From Comamonadaceae bacterium (GTDB taxonomy: Bacteria; Pseudomonadota; Gammaproteobacteria; Burkholderiales; Burkholderiaceae_C): 37,275 bases of DNA. The position numbers were made by a program, and so were the translations under genes. This document shows, in pieces, positions 1-8,864 of this stretch. Below the pieces are notes generated by a model, which worked only from the letters and a program-made list of their open reading frames with translations, was not told the origin of the DNA and did not search any database. Each line of letters starts with the position of its first letter. Within the stretch, counting starts at the first letter, position 1. The stretch covers positions 1 through 37,275 of the forward strand of contig CANFKQ010000004.1 of NCBI GenBank assembly GCA_947447405.1, given 5' to 3'.

Positions 1-195
1 AACTACCTGATGCACCATGCCGAGCGCGTGCACAGCCGCAGCCAGCTGCTCGACCGCGTGTGGGGCGATCACGTGTTCATTGAAGAGCGCACGGTCGATG
101 TGCACGTCAAGCGCTTGCGCGAAGCTTTGGGTGATGCGGGTTGCATGGTGGAAACTGTGCGTGGCGTAGGATACAGAATCACCCACCAGATCTAA
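1..195 (+). CDS. phoB: Phosphate regulon response regulator PhoB, C-terminal winged-helix DNA-binding domain (5' truncated by window)
   Basis: Frame is open to the window start; 'RVHSRSQLLDRVWGDHVFIEERTVDVHVKRLREALGDAGCMVETVRGVGYRI' is a classic OmpR/PhoB C-terminal domain; immediately followed by a PhoR-type kinase. Confidence 0.9.
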   Translation, partial: NYLMHHAERVHSRSQLLDRVWGDHVFIEERTVDVHVKRLREALGDAGCMVETVRGVGYRITHQI

Positions 196-213
196 AACCG
201 TTGTAAGGTCCCC

Positions 214-1563
214 GTGATTAGTCGCTTTCTTTCGTTTTTGTCTCTGTTAGCTTTTGGTGCCGCGATTGGTTTTTCGTGGGCTGTGATGGGGGACAAGCAG
301 CCGCAATCACTGTATCTGTTGACGGGTGCTTTGCTGGCAGGTTTGGCTTGGATGTTGATCGACGGATGGCGCGGTTACCGCGTGCGCTCTTGGTTGCGTC
401 ATGGCGATTTGGCCATGGCTCCACAGATGTCCGGTTGGTGGGGGGTCGTTTTAGACCGTGCTCGTAAATTGCTGCGCGACCGTGAGCGCAGCATCGACGC
501 TGGAGAGCAGCGACTTAAAGATTTCTTATCTGCCATTCAGGCTTCGCCCAATGGCGTGGTCATGCTCGATGCCAATGCGCAGATTGAGTGGTGCAACCAA
601 ACTGCGGCAACCCATCTCGGCATTCATCCCGAGCGCGATGTCATGCAGCGTGTGGGTAATTTGTTACGCGACCCGTTGTTCACGGCCTATATGGCTGTAG
701 AGCAGCCTGTGGAGCCTGTGGTGATGGCTGGATTCAGACACCGCATGGAGCGACCTGTGCGTATCTCGGTTCAACGCCACCGCTACGGTGAAGGTAAGCA
801 GTTGTTGCTCACCCGTGACGTCACGCTGTTGGAGCAGGCCGAGGCCATGCGCCGTGACTTTGTAGCCAACGTCTCGCATGAAATTCGCACACCTCTAACC
901 GTCATGTCTGGCTTTGTGGAAACGCTTCAAACGCTGAACCTGAATGCCGAGGAGCAAAAACGCTATTTAGGCTTGATGGCGGTTCAAGCCGTGCGCATGC
1001 AGGGGTTGGTCGAAGATTTGTTGACCTTGTCGCGTTTGGAAGGTAGCCCGGTACCTAGCTTTGTGAACACCTTGCCTTTGATACGTTTGATGCAAGCGTG
1101 CGAGCTAGAGGCCCGTGGTTTGTCGGACACCATTTCGCATGGAGCACAAGCTCAGCATATTAAGTTTGAAATCAATCCCGTGCTGGGTGATGTGCAACTA
1201 TTGGGCGAGGCCCGTGAGTTGCAAAGCGCAGTGTCAAATTTGGTGAGCAATGCTGTGCGTTATACCCCAGCGGGGGGCAGCATTCATGTGTCTGTGGATC
1301 AGGGCGTAGAGGGTAATTTGTTGGTTTCTGTTCGCGACACTGGAGCCGGTATTGCCGCCGAACATTTGCCGCGTTTGACCGAGCGTTTTTACCGTGTCGA
1401 CCGCAGTCGATCACGCGAATCTGGCGGCACCGGACTTGGTTTGGCCATCGTCAAACATGTGATGCAGCGTCACGGTGGCAGCCTCTCTATCACCAGTGAG
1501 GTGGGGCAGGGCTCCTGCTTCAAGTTGAGCTTTCCTGCAAACCGTTGGCGTCTCAACGCTTAA
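214..1563 (+). CDS. phoR: Phosphate regulon sensor histidine kinase PhoR
   Basis: N-terminal TM segments, PAS-like region, H-box 'FVANVSHEIRTPLTVMSGFVETL', N box 'LVSNAVRYTPAGG', G box 'GGTGLGLAIVKHVMQRHGG'; GTG start. Confidence 0.93.
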   Translation: MISRFLSFLSLLAFGAAIGFSWAVMGDKQPQSLYLLTGALLAGLAWMLIDGWRGYRVRSWLRHGDLAMAPQMSGWWGVVLDRARKLLRDRERSIDAGEQRLKDFLSAIQASPNGVVMLDANAQIEWCNQTAATHLGIHPERDVMQRVGNLLRDPLFTAYMAVEQPVEPVVMAGFRHRMERPVRISVQRHRYGEGKQLLLTRDVTLLEQAEAMRRDFVANVSHEIRTPLTVMSGFVETLQTLNLNAEEQKRYLGLMAVQAVRMQGLVEDLLTLSRLEGSPVPSFVNTLPLIRLMQACELEARGLSDTISHGAQAQHIKFEINPVLGDVQLLGEARELQSAVSNLVSNAVRYTPAGGSIHVSVDQGVEGNLLVSVRDTGAGIAAEHLPRLTERFYRVDRSRSRESGGTGLGLAIVKHVMQRHGGSLSITSEVGQGSCFKLSFPANRWRLNA

Positions 1564-1793
1564 GCAGGCACCACGCGGCAATCGCCGCAAAAGAAGTGAT
1601 TGGCATTTAAAAATCGGCGAAACGAACCACTTGCGCGTGGCTTGTGTTGGCTGCATTTGATGCAACTCATCATTTCACCCGTTCGACCTGTGCCCTCAAA
1701 GGGGGAGCCATTTTTCTTGCGGGCGTAGCGCAAGCCATCGTCTTTGATTTCAGAGGTTTCGTGTTTGTGATAAGTCATGGTTGTGGTTTTCAT
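1560..1793 (-). CDS. Small zinc-ribbon-like protein of unknown function
   Basis: 77 aa ORF with paired CxxC motifs (CIKC...CGDC), convergent with phoR with a 4 bp overlap; true start may be the internal Met (MTYHKHET). Confidence 0.6.
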   Translation of the reverse strand: MKTTTMTYHKHETSEIKDDGLRYARKKNGSPFEGTGRTGEMMSCIKCSQHKPRASGSFRRFLNANHFFCGDCRVVPA

Positions 1794-3124
1794 TATTTTT
1801 TAAGTCGGCGTTTTTCGAAATGCTTGAGCAGCACATAGGTGATCAAACCGATGAAAGCCGAGCCCACCAAAAAGCCACCATAGGCCAGCGGCCAAGGTGT
1901 GCCCTCGGTCATCATGGAAAACTCGGACATGCCACCAACACCCGCCAAGATGTTGATGGGCATGAACACCACACTGAACACAGTCAGTTGGTTCACGCGT
2001 TTGTTTTGGTTGATATTGATGAAACCAATCGTGGCATCCATCAAGAAGTTGATCTTGTCGAATAGAAATGCCGTGTGGCTATTCAAAGAGTCAATGTTGC
2101 GCAAAATTTGTTTGGCATCATCGATTTGATCGGGCGTCAGTAAACGCCCTCGCATCAAAAAACTCAAGGCACGTTGGGTGTCCAAAATATTGCTACGTAT
2201 GCGACCGTTTTGGTTTTCCTCTTCGGCAATGTCTGCCAGAATTCCCGCGGCTTCTTGGTCGGTGATGGCTTCACTCAGCACATGGCGACCGACCACACCT
2301 AACTTGGCGTAAATGTTTTCAAGAGAGTCGGCTGATACCTCGACATCGGCGCCATAAAGGTCTAGCAACAGATCAATGCAGTCTGTCACATAGCCAGGTT
2401 GTGTGAGCGCACGACGGCGTTGCAAGCGAAAGACGGACAGCTCTTCGTTACGCAAAGAAAACAAAATCCCCCCATGCAAGATGAACGCCACAGGCACGCT
2501 CTTGGAGTGACCCTCACGATCGAATAAAAAGTTGGAGTGCAGGTGAATGTCATCGTTTTCTTCTACATGAAAACGCGCGCTGACCTCAAGGTCTGTTGCT
2601 TCAATCGGGTCTGGCAATTCAACGCCGAAGTGTGAGCCGACAAAGATGCGTTCAGCTTTGGTCGAGTTGATCAAGTCCACCCAAATGGGTTTGGCACCTT
2701 CTAAGTCTTTGCGGCCAGAGATAGGTAAGTTTTTAAGTCGCCCATCGCTTAGCTCGTACACATTAATTTTGCTGTCCTCAAAGCCAGGTTGCCTGTCACC
2801 TGCAATGGCGATGCGTCGCTCATCCGACATTTCCCACAGTACATCGTTTTCCCGCGTGCTGGGTAATTTGCTCCACAACTTCTTCGCATCATCCATCGGT
2901 AGGGCATCTAGGTAGCTCCCCAGTTCGGTGGAACTTTGCTTGGCAATGAAGTTGAGCAGCTCTGCGTCATGCTGCTTTTGCAGCAACGACTCCACAAAGT
3001 CGTGTTTGTGCATTTGCTGACTGTGAACCATCCCGTCTACCAGTTTTTGTTTGTTCAACATTGCGATTAAATTTTTTAGTGACATAGCAAAGCAAAGGCT
3101 GTCGACGCGAGAGAAATTAAGCAC
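1793..3124 (-). CDS. CorA-like Mg2+/divalent cation transporter with MgtE-N-like N-terminal region
   Basis: Two C-terminal TM helices after 'VNQLTVFSVVFMPINILAGVGGMSEFSMM' (CorA-type, GMN replaced by GMS); N-terminus 'LGSYLDALPMDDAKKLWSKLPSTRENDVLWEMSDERR' resembles MgtE N-domain repeats. Start may be GTG 3124 or ATG 3085. Confidence 0.8.
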   Translation of the reverse strand: MLNFSRVDSLCFAMSLKNLIAMLNKQKLVDGMVHSQQMHKHDFVESLLQKQHDAELLNFIAKQSSTELGSYLDALPMDDAKKLWSKLPSTRENDVLWEMSDERRIAIAGDRQPGFEDSKINVYELSDGRLKNLPISGRKDLEGAKPIWVDLINSTKAERIFVGSHFGVELPDPIEATDLEVSARFHVEENDDIHLHSNFLFDREGHSKSVPVAFILHGGILFSLRNEELSVFRLQRRRALTQPGYVTDCIDLLLDLYGADVEVSADSLENIYAKLGVVGRHVLSEAITDQEAAGILADIAEEENQNGRIRSNILDTQRALSFLMRGRLLTPDQIDDAKQILRNIDSLNSHTAFLFDKINFLMDATIGFININQNKRVNQLTVFSVVFMPINILAGVGGMSEFSMMTEGTPWPLAYGGFLVGSAFIGLITYVLLKHFEKRRLKK

Positions 3125-3162
3125 AAAAAAAGTTTTGTACTTTTTATAAATTTATTAAATTT

Positions 3163-3182
3163 CTGTGACGGGGTGATGACGG
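3163..3182 (-). promoter_or_regulatory. Putative Pho box
   Basis: Minus strand CCGTCATCACCCCGTCACAG: two GTCA half-sites 11 bp apart, followed by AT-rich -10-like sequence toward the CorA-like gene. Confidence 0.5.
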
Positions 3183-3224
3183 TGTAGGTTTGCCATCAAA
3201 ATATCTCAACCTAGGGAGTTTCAG

Positions 3225-3695
3225 ATGGAAATGGGCGTAATTTCAGAAGCAATCAAGTTGGCGACAGCACCGGTTTTTTTGCTGACGGGCGTGGGTGGCA
3301 TCTTGAATGTGCTCGGCAATCGATTGGCACGCGTCATTGATCGCGCTAGGCGTGTGCAGTCTTTGATCGAGGAAGCAAGTCACCATCAGGTGCAAATGTC
3401 CGTACGGGTGACTAGCTACTTGAAAGAGCTCGAATCGCTCAAACGTCGCAAGTCCATCATCAATGTCGCGACAGCTTTCTTAGTCTTGTGTGCGGTGTTG
3501 ATCGCCTTGACTGTGATCGAGCTCTTCTTTTCAGTGAGCATCGAGCCCGGCAAGCTTCACATTTCCAACTGGGTGCCCATCACGTTCATTGGCAGTTTTT
3601 TGTCTTTGGTGGGTGCATGTGTTCTGTATTTCGCAGAGATTTTGTTCGCCTCCAGCACCATCAGCTTTGATCCTATTCATCACCCTGTCGAGTGA
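3225..3695 (+). CDS. DUF2721 family membrane protein
   Basis: 'ISEAIKLATAPVFLLTGVGGILNVLGNRLARVIDRAR' typical of DUF2721; three TM segments. Confidence 0.75.
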   Translation: MEMGVISEAIKLATAPVFLLTGVGGILNVLGNRLARVIDRARRVQSLIEEASHHQVQMSVRVTSYLKELESLKRRKSIINVATAFLVLCAVLIALTVIELFFSVSIEPGKLHISNWVPITFIGSFLSLVGACVLYFAEILFASSTISFDPIHHPVE

Positions 3696-3700
3696 TGCTT

Positions 3701-4096
3701 TCAAAGATGGTGCGCAAATTTCATTAGCAAAGCGGATAACCAAATGCCCATGCAAAACAGAATGCTCAGTAAAACTGCCGCACTACCTAGGTCTTTGCAG
3801 CGTTTGGAGAGGTCGTGCCACTGAGGCCCGACACGATCAATGGCGGACTCAAGGCCCGTGTTTAAGAGTTCGACTGTCAAAACAAAAATGACCGATCCGG
3901 AAAGAAGTGAAATTTCAACCCAGTTGTCGCCCACGTAAAACGACAACGGGATCAATACAAAAGCAAGGTAAGACTCTTGTCTAAATGCAGGCTCATGCAT
4001 GGCCGCTTGCAGGCCTTGCATGGAATAACCCAACGCATGAACGACGCGGTTCAGGCCACGTCTTTGTTTTTGCAGGTTTTCATGAATTTTGTTCAT
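3701..4096 (-). CDS. dgkA: Diacylglycerol kinase DgkA
   Basis: 'EISLLSGSVIFVLTVELLNTGLESAIDRVGPQWHDLSKRCKDLGSAAVLLS' matches the DgkA catalytic core. The ORF extends to 4141, but ATG 4096 (MNKIHENL) is preferred because a Pho-box-like repeat lies at 4119-4139. Confidence 0.88.
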   Translation of the reverse strand: MNKIHENLQKQRRGLNRVVHALGYSMQGLQAAMHEPAFRQESYLAFVLIPLSFYVGDNWVEISLLSGSVIFVLTVELLNTGLESAIDRVGPQWHDLSKRCKDLGSAAVLLSILFCMGIWLSALLMKFAHHL

Positions 4097-4118
4097 CTTT
4101 GCAGACTTTACAAAGCTT

Positions 4119-4139
4119 GTATGACGCTGGTGTGACTTC
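4119..4139 (-). promoter_or_regulatory. Putative Pho box upstream of dgkA
   Basis: Minus strand GAAGTCACACCAGCGTCATAC: GTCA half-sites 11 bp apart, followed by TTGTAAAGT. Confidence 0.5.
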
Positions 4140-5049
4140 AATAAACTTCAGGAACCATCATGTCGTCAGGCACAGGTTGACGCAAGTAGTCGGGGTTGCG
4201 TACGCGCGTGGGCAGCTCGACCTCAGGGTGCGCGATCTCGTGGTAATCAAAGTGATCTAACAAATGGTGAATGCAGTTGAGACGTGCGCTTTTCTTGTCC
4301 ACCGCTTGCACCACCCACCATGGAGCCTCAGGGATGTGTGTGCGCTCAATCATGGTTTCTTTGGCGACGGTGTAGTCTTCCCAGCGGCGGCGGCTTTCTA
4401 GGTCCATGGGGCTGAGCTTCCATTGCTTGAGTGGGTCATGGATGCGACCTAAGAAGCGGGCATGTTGTTCGTCATCGGTGATGGAAAACCAATACTTGAT
4501 CAGCGTGATACCACTGCGAGCCAGCATCTTTTCAAACTCTGGCACGGTGCGAAAAAACTCTTCGTACTCGTCATCATTGCAAAAGCCCATCACACGTTCA
4601 ACACCTGCGCGGTTGTACCAACTGCGGTCAAACAAGACGATTTCACCTGCGGCTGGCAGATGTGCTACGTAGCGCTGAAAGTACCACTGCGTGCGTTCAC
4701 GGTCGTTGGGCGCGGGCAGGGCGGCCACACGGCACACGCGTGGGTTCAAGCGTTGGGTGATGCGCTTGATGACACCCCCTTTGCCTGCCGCATCGCGGCC
4801 TTCAAACAGGATCACCACTTTTTGTTTGGTGGCTACCACCCAGTCTTGCAGCTTGACCAATTCGCCTTGCAAGCGCAGCAGTTCGCGAAAGTAGGTCACG
4901 CGCTCCGTGTTACTGCCTTCTTCGTCGATGGACATTTCTAGCTCCTCATCAAGCGTGTCCAAGATGTCATCACGCAAGCGTTGAATCTGCTCTTCATCCA
5001 GTGGGTGTTTGTTGTGCATGGCCATTTCCTTTTTACACATCATGGTCAT
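4138..5049 (-). CDS. ppk2: Polyphosphate kinase 2 (PPK2)
   Basis: Walker A 'LFEGRDAAGKGGVIKRI', 'NPRVCRVAALPAPNDRERTQWYFQRYVAHLPAAGEIVLFDRSWYNRAGVERVMGFC' typical of PPK2. Start may be 5019 or 5025. Confidence 0.93.
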   Translation of the reverse strand: MTMMCKKEMAMHNKHPLDEEQIQRLRDDILDTLDEELEMSIDEEGSNTERVTYFRELLRLQGELVKLQDWVVATKQKVVILFEGRDAAGKGGVIKRITQRLNPRVCRVAALPAPNDRERTQWYFQRYVAHLPAAGEIVLFDRSWYNRAGVERVMGFCNDDEYEEFFRTVPEFEKMLARSGITLIKYWFSITDDEQHARFLGRIHDPLKQWKLSPMDLESRRRWEDYTVAKETMIERTHIPEAPWWVVQAVDKKSARLNCIHHLLDHFDYHEIAHPEVELPTRVRNPDYLRQPVPDDMMVPEVY

Positions 5050-5073
5050 GCACTGTTGCAGCTTGATGACGGC

Positions 5074-5091
5074 CTGTCACTGAATATTCAC
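5074..5091 (+). promoter_or_regulatory. Putative Pho box between ppk2 and the TRAP cluster
   Basis: CTGTCACTGAATATTCAC: GTCA and TTCA 11 bp apart; extra TGACAG/GTCAT half-sites flank it on both strands. Confidence 0.55.
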
Positions 5092-6027
5092 ATGACAGAT
5101 TTACAGTTTTCGCCATCTGTTCACAGCCAACCACTCAGAGGTGTTCTTATTTACTATCGTCGCCTAATTCCATTTTTGACTTTTGCGCTGTTGCTATCAG
5201 GGTGTGCTGTTCGACCTTTCATGGTGGATCAAACGGCACAAGCGCTATCTGGACAAAGCATGTCCACTGAAGATGATTTACAACTTGCACGCGAAGCCAG
5301 TGCTTTTTATTTGAAGTTCTCTGAGTCGGTGCTCAAAGAAGCGCCTGGTCATTTGAAGTTGGCTGAATCTGTGTCTGCTGGCTTCACGCAATATGCCTAT
5401 GCGTTTGTGGCGTTTGATGCTGAAAAGATTGATGCCCAAAGCCCAAAAACTGCCTTGCAGATGCGTGAGCGCGCGGGGCGCATGTATGCCCGCGCACATC
5501 GCCATGCCATGACTGCGCTTGAACGCAACCAATCGGGATTTTCTGCAGCCCTCAGGCAATCTGACCCCAAGAAACAGCCCCACCTGACCCAAGCCCAAGT
5601 TCCTTTGGCCTACTGGGCTGCTGCCTCTTTGGGCGGCTTGATTTCAATGTCCAAAGATGACCCGGATGTGGTGGCCGATTTGCCGCTGTCCATGCGCTTG
5701 GCAGAGTTGGCTTGGCAAACAGACCCGACCTTTGGCCAAGGTGCCTTGGCCAGTTTGATGGGCACCTTGGAGGGCGCAAAAGTGGGTGGCTCTCGTCAAA
5801 AAGCGCAAGCATATTTCGACCAAGCGATTGCCTTGGCCCAAGGCCAAGAAGCAGGGCCTTATGTAGCCAAGGCAGAAGGCGTGGCGCTCCCAGCAGAAGA
5901 CCGCGAGCTGTTTGAGAAGTTGTTGACGCGAGCGATTGACATCAGCCAACAGCACCGCAGTTTGCAAAACGAAGTGATGCGCGAACGTGCGCAGTGGTTG
6001 CTCTCGTCCATTGATGATCTTTTTTGA
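5092..6027 (+). CDS. TRAP-associated TatT-like lipoprotein
   Basis: Lipobox 'LTFALLLSGC'; helical-repeat protein directly upstream of DctP and DctQM; resembles TRAP transporter TatT component family. Start uncertain (ATG 5092 or a later start). Confidence 0.7.
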   Translation: MTDLQFSPSVHSQPLRGVLIYYRRLIPFLTFALLLSGCAVRPFMVDQTAQALSGQSMSTEDDLQLAREASAFYLKFSESVLKEAPGHLKLAESVSAGFTQYAYAFVAFDAEKIDAQSPKTALQMRERAGRMYARAHRHAMTALERNQSGFSAALRQSDPKKQPHLTQAQVPLAYWAAASLGGLISMSKDDPDVVADLPLSMRLAELAWQTDPTFGQGALASLMGTLEGAKVGGSRQKAQAYFDQAIALAQGQEAGPYVAKAEGVALPAEDRELFEKLLTRAIDISQQHRSLQNEVMRERAQWLLSSIDDLF

Positions 6028-6036
6028 AAGCCGTGA

Positions 6037-7062
6037 ATGTTTAAATTATTGAAATCCTGTTTGCAAGTGTGCGTGGCCGTGTGCTTGTTGTGCGCACAAA
6101 CCGCTGTCTGGTCTGCGCCCGAAAAACAGCTGCGTTTGGGTACCTTGGCCCCTAAAAATTCGCTGTACCACCGCCAACTGATGGAGATTGGGGACGCGTG
6201 GCGTACTGCGCAAGGTGGTAATGCCAAATTTGTGGTCTATCCCGACGGCAGCCAAGGTGGTGAGACAGAATTGGCTCGTCGCATGCGGATTGGCCAGTTG
6301 CAAGGGGCCCTGCTGTCGGTGGTGGGTTTGCGCGAGATTGAGCCCTCGATTGCAGCTTTGCAATCCATGCCCTTGTTGTTTAAAACATGGGAGGAGGTGG
6401 ACTATGTGCGCGAAAAAATGCGTCCTGCCATGGAGAAAAAGTTTTTAGACAAAGGCTTCGTGGTGTTGGCTTGGGGCGACGCGGGTTGGGTGCGTTTCTT
6501 TTCGAAAGACGCGGCCTTCAGGCCTGAGGACTACCAAAAAATGAAGTTTTTTGCATGGGGCGGCGAAGCCGACCAGCAAGAGATCATGAAGAGCATGGGC
6601 TACACGCCCGTGCCTTTAGAGACCAGCGACATCTTGCCTTCGGTGCAAACTGGCATGATCAACGTGGTGCCGTCGACGCCTTACTTTGCCTTGGCCAGTC
6701 AGGTCTACACCATGGCTCCTAATATGTTGGAAATCAATTGGGCGCCCATTGTGGGGGCCTTGGTGGTGACCAAAAAATCTTGGGATGACATGACGCCTGA
6801 AACGCAGGCGGCTGTACGTGTGGCCAGCGACAAAGCAGGCGCACAAATTCGCACCAAGGCCCGTCAAGAAGTGGAGGAGGCTGTAGATGCCATGAAAAAG
6901 CGCGGCTTGGTGGTGAACAAACCCAACGCCGAACAAATGCGTGCGTGGAACGACTTGGCCGAAAAGCTGTACCCACGCATTCGCGGCACCTTGGTACCCG
7001 CTGAAACTTTTGATGAAGTGTTCCGTCACCTCAAGGCTTACCGCGCAGGTAAAGCCAAATGA
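6037..7062 (+). CDS. TRAP transporter substrate-binding protein (DctP family)
   Basis: Signal peptide, 'LRLGTLAPKNSLYHRQLMEIGDAWRTAQGGNAKFVVYPDGSQGGETELARRMRIGQLQGALLS' typical DctP fold. Confidence 0.9.
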   Translation: MFKLLKSCLQVCVAVCLLCAQTAVWSAPEKQLRLGTLAPKNSLYHRQLMEIGDAWRTAQGGNAKFVVYPDGSQGGETELARRMRIGQLQGALLSVVGLREIEPSIAALQSMPLLFKTWEEVDYVREKMRPAMEKKFLDKGFVVLAWGDAGWVRFFSKDAAFRPEDYQKMKFFAWGGEADQQEIMKSMGYTPVPLETSDILPSVQTGMINVVPSTPYFALASQVYTMAPNMLEINWAPIVGALVVTKKSWDDMTPETQAAVRVASDKAGAQIRTKARQEVEEAVDAMKKRGLVVNKPNAEQMRAWNDLAEKLYPRIRGTLVPAETFDEVFRHLKAYRAGKAK

Positions 7063-8864
7063 TGGGCCGGCTGTTGCGTGGTCTGACACAGGCTGACTCA
7101 TGGCTGGCTGGATTGGCAATGGTTTTGATGGCCTTGATTCCGCTGGTCGAAATTTTGTCGCGCCCCATGATGGGCAAGGGCATCGATAACGCGCCTGTGG
7201 TGGTGCAGCACTTGGGGCTACTCATGGCCATGGCCGGTGCGATTGCCGCTGAGCGCTTTGGTCACCTCACTAGCTTGGGTGTGATGGTGCCGCGCTTTTA
7301 TGCCGTGGGTCAGCTCGGAGCTGCTGCGGTATGTGGTGTGTTGGCTTGGGCAAGTGGCCAGTTGGTGCTGAGCGAAATGACGGCGGATCAATTTTTGGCC
7401 TACGGCATTCCCGTGTGGTGGTTTGAAGCGGCCATGCCGATTGGCTTTGCCTGTTTGGCTTTGAAATTGGGTGCACGTTGCAGCACACAGTGGCACCTGA
7501 AGTTGGCAGGGGCTTTTGTCGCGCCTCTGTTGGGTGTGTGGATGGCCTATAGCTTTGATGGCGAAGCGCTGCCGCTGTGGCCCTGGGTGATTGGGTTGGT
7601 GTTCTTACTGTCGTTTGGTGCGCCCATCTTTGCAGTCTTGGGTGGCTTGGCATTGGCCTTGTTTTGGCAAGATGGTTTGCCGCTGGCCTCTATTGCGCTG
7701 TCGCATTACCAAATCACGGTCAATCCATCGTTACCTGCTTTGCCACTGTTTACTTTTGCTGGATTGATCTTCGCTGGCACAGGTGCTGCGCAGCGATTGG
7801 GTGCTGTTTTTGTAGCCTTATTCGGCGGCGGACAGGCTGGCACCGTGATTGCTGCTACCGTGCTGTGTTCTTGCTTCACGGCCTTTACAGGCGGCAGTGG
7901 TGTGACGATTCTGGCTTTGGGCGGCTTGCTGTTGCCGCTATTACAAGGCGTGGGCTATCCAGAACGTAAAGGCATCAGTCTCATTACAAGTGCCAGCGCC
8001 CTCGGCGTTTTGTTGGCGCCGTCTGTGCCACTCATCATGTACGCCATCATTGCGCGTGTGCCCATCAACACCATGTTTTTGGCGGGCATCTTGCCTGCGG
8101 TGGTGATGGTGGTGTGCTTGCTGATCTTTGGTGGCTATTTGCGCCAAGCCGCGGTGCGTTCACAAGCAAGCACCCAAGCTAAATTCAACCTGTCTGCATT
8201 GCGTGATGCAGCGTGGATTGCCAAGTGGGAGTTGTTGGCGCCTGTGGTCGCCATTGGTTCGCTGGGCAGTGGCATGGCCACGCCGACTGAGAGCGCAGCG
8301 CTGACGGCCATCTACGCGGTGCTTACCCAATCGTGGGCGCATCGTGAGTTAGACCTCAAAAAGCTCGGTGCGTGTTTGTCGCAATGCACCCAAATCATTG
8401 GCGGGGTGATGTTGATTTTGGGCATGGCTTTGGGCTTGACCAACTACTTGGTCGATGCCGGAATTCCAGACTTGGCTACCGATTGGGTGCAAAGCGTCAC
8501 GCAAAACAAGTGGGTTTTTTTGTTGGCACTGAATGTGTTCTTATTTGCCGCTGGTGCGTTGATGGAAATTTATGCAGCCATCGTGGTGTTGGTGCCCTTG
8601 TTGTTGCCCTTGGCTACCAGCTATGGCATTGACCCCATCCACTTTGGCATCATCTTTTTGGCCAATATGGAAATGGGATTTTTGTGCCCTCCAGCAGGGA
8701 TGAATATTTACTTTGCGTCTGCGGTGTTCAAGCAACCCATTCGTACAGTGGCGGCCTCAGTGGCACCTGCCTTGATGGCTATCTTTGTGGGGACTTTGAC
8801 AATTTCTTGGTTGCCCTTGCTGGCCACAGGTTTGCCTAGTTGGTTTGCCTCGCTTATGCGTTGA
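7059..8864 (+). CDS. TRAP transporter permease, fused small and large (DctQ-DctM) subunits
   Basis: 601 aa polytopic; N-terminal DctQ-like 'VEILSRPMMGKGIDNAPVVVQHLGLLMAMAGAIAAERFGHL', C-terminal DctM-like 'FTAFTGGSGVTILALGGLLLPLL...GLLLAPSVPLIMYAIIARV'; ATGA overlap with the DctP gene. Confidence 0.9.
   Translation: MMGRLLRGLTQADSWLAGLAMVLMALIPLVEILSRPMMGKGIDNAPVVVQHLGLLMAMAGAIAAERFGHLTSLGVMVPRFYAVGQLGAAAVCGVLAWASGQLVLSEMTADQFLAYGIPVWWFEAAMPIGFACLALKLGARCSTQWHLKLAGAFVAPLLGVWMAYSFDGEALPLWPWVIGLVFLLSFGAPIFAVLGGLALALFWQDGLPLASIALSHYQITVNPSLPALPLFTFAGLIFAGTGAAQRLGAVFVALFGGGQAGTVIAATVLCSCFTAFTGGSGVTILALGGLLLPLLQGVGYPERKGISLITSASALGVLLAPSVPLIMYAIIARVPINTMFLAGILPAVVMVVCLLIFGGYLRQAAVRSQASTQAKFNLSALRDAAWIAKWELLAPVVAIGSLGSGMATPTESAALTAIYAVLTQSWAHRELDLKKLGACLSQCTQIIGGVMLILGMALGLTNYLVDAGIPDLATDWVQSVTQNKWVFLLALNVFLFAAGALMEIYAAIVVLVPLLLPLATSYGIDPIHFGIIFLANMEMGFLCPPAGMNIYFASAVFKQPIRTVAASVAPALMAIFVGTLTISWLPLLATGLPSWFASLMR

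Noticed and set aside
4981-5091. Longer N-terminal extension of the TatT-like ORF from 4981
   Set aside because: It would overlap ppk2 antisense and cover the Pho box; the lipobox signal peptide starts later.
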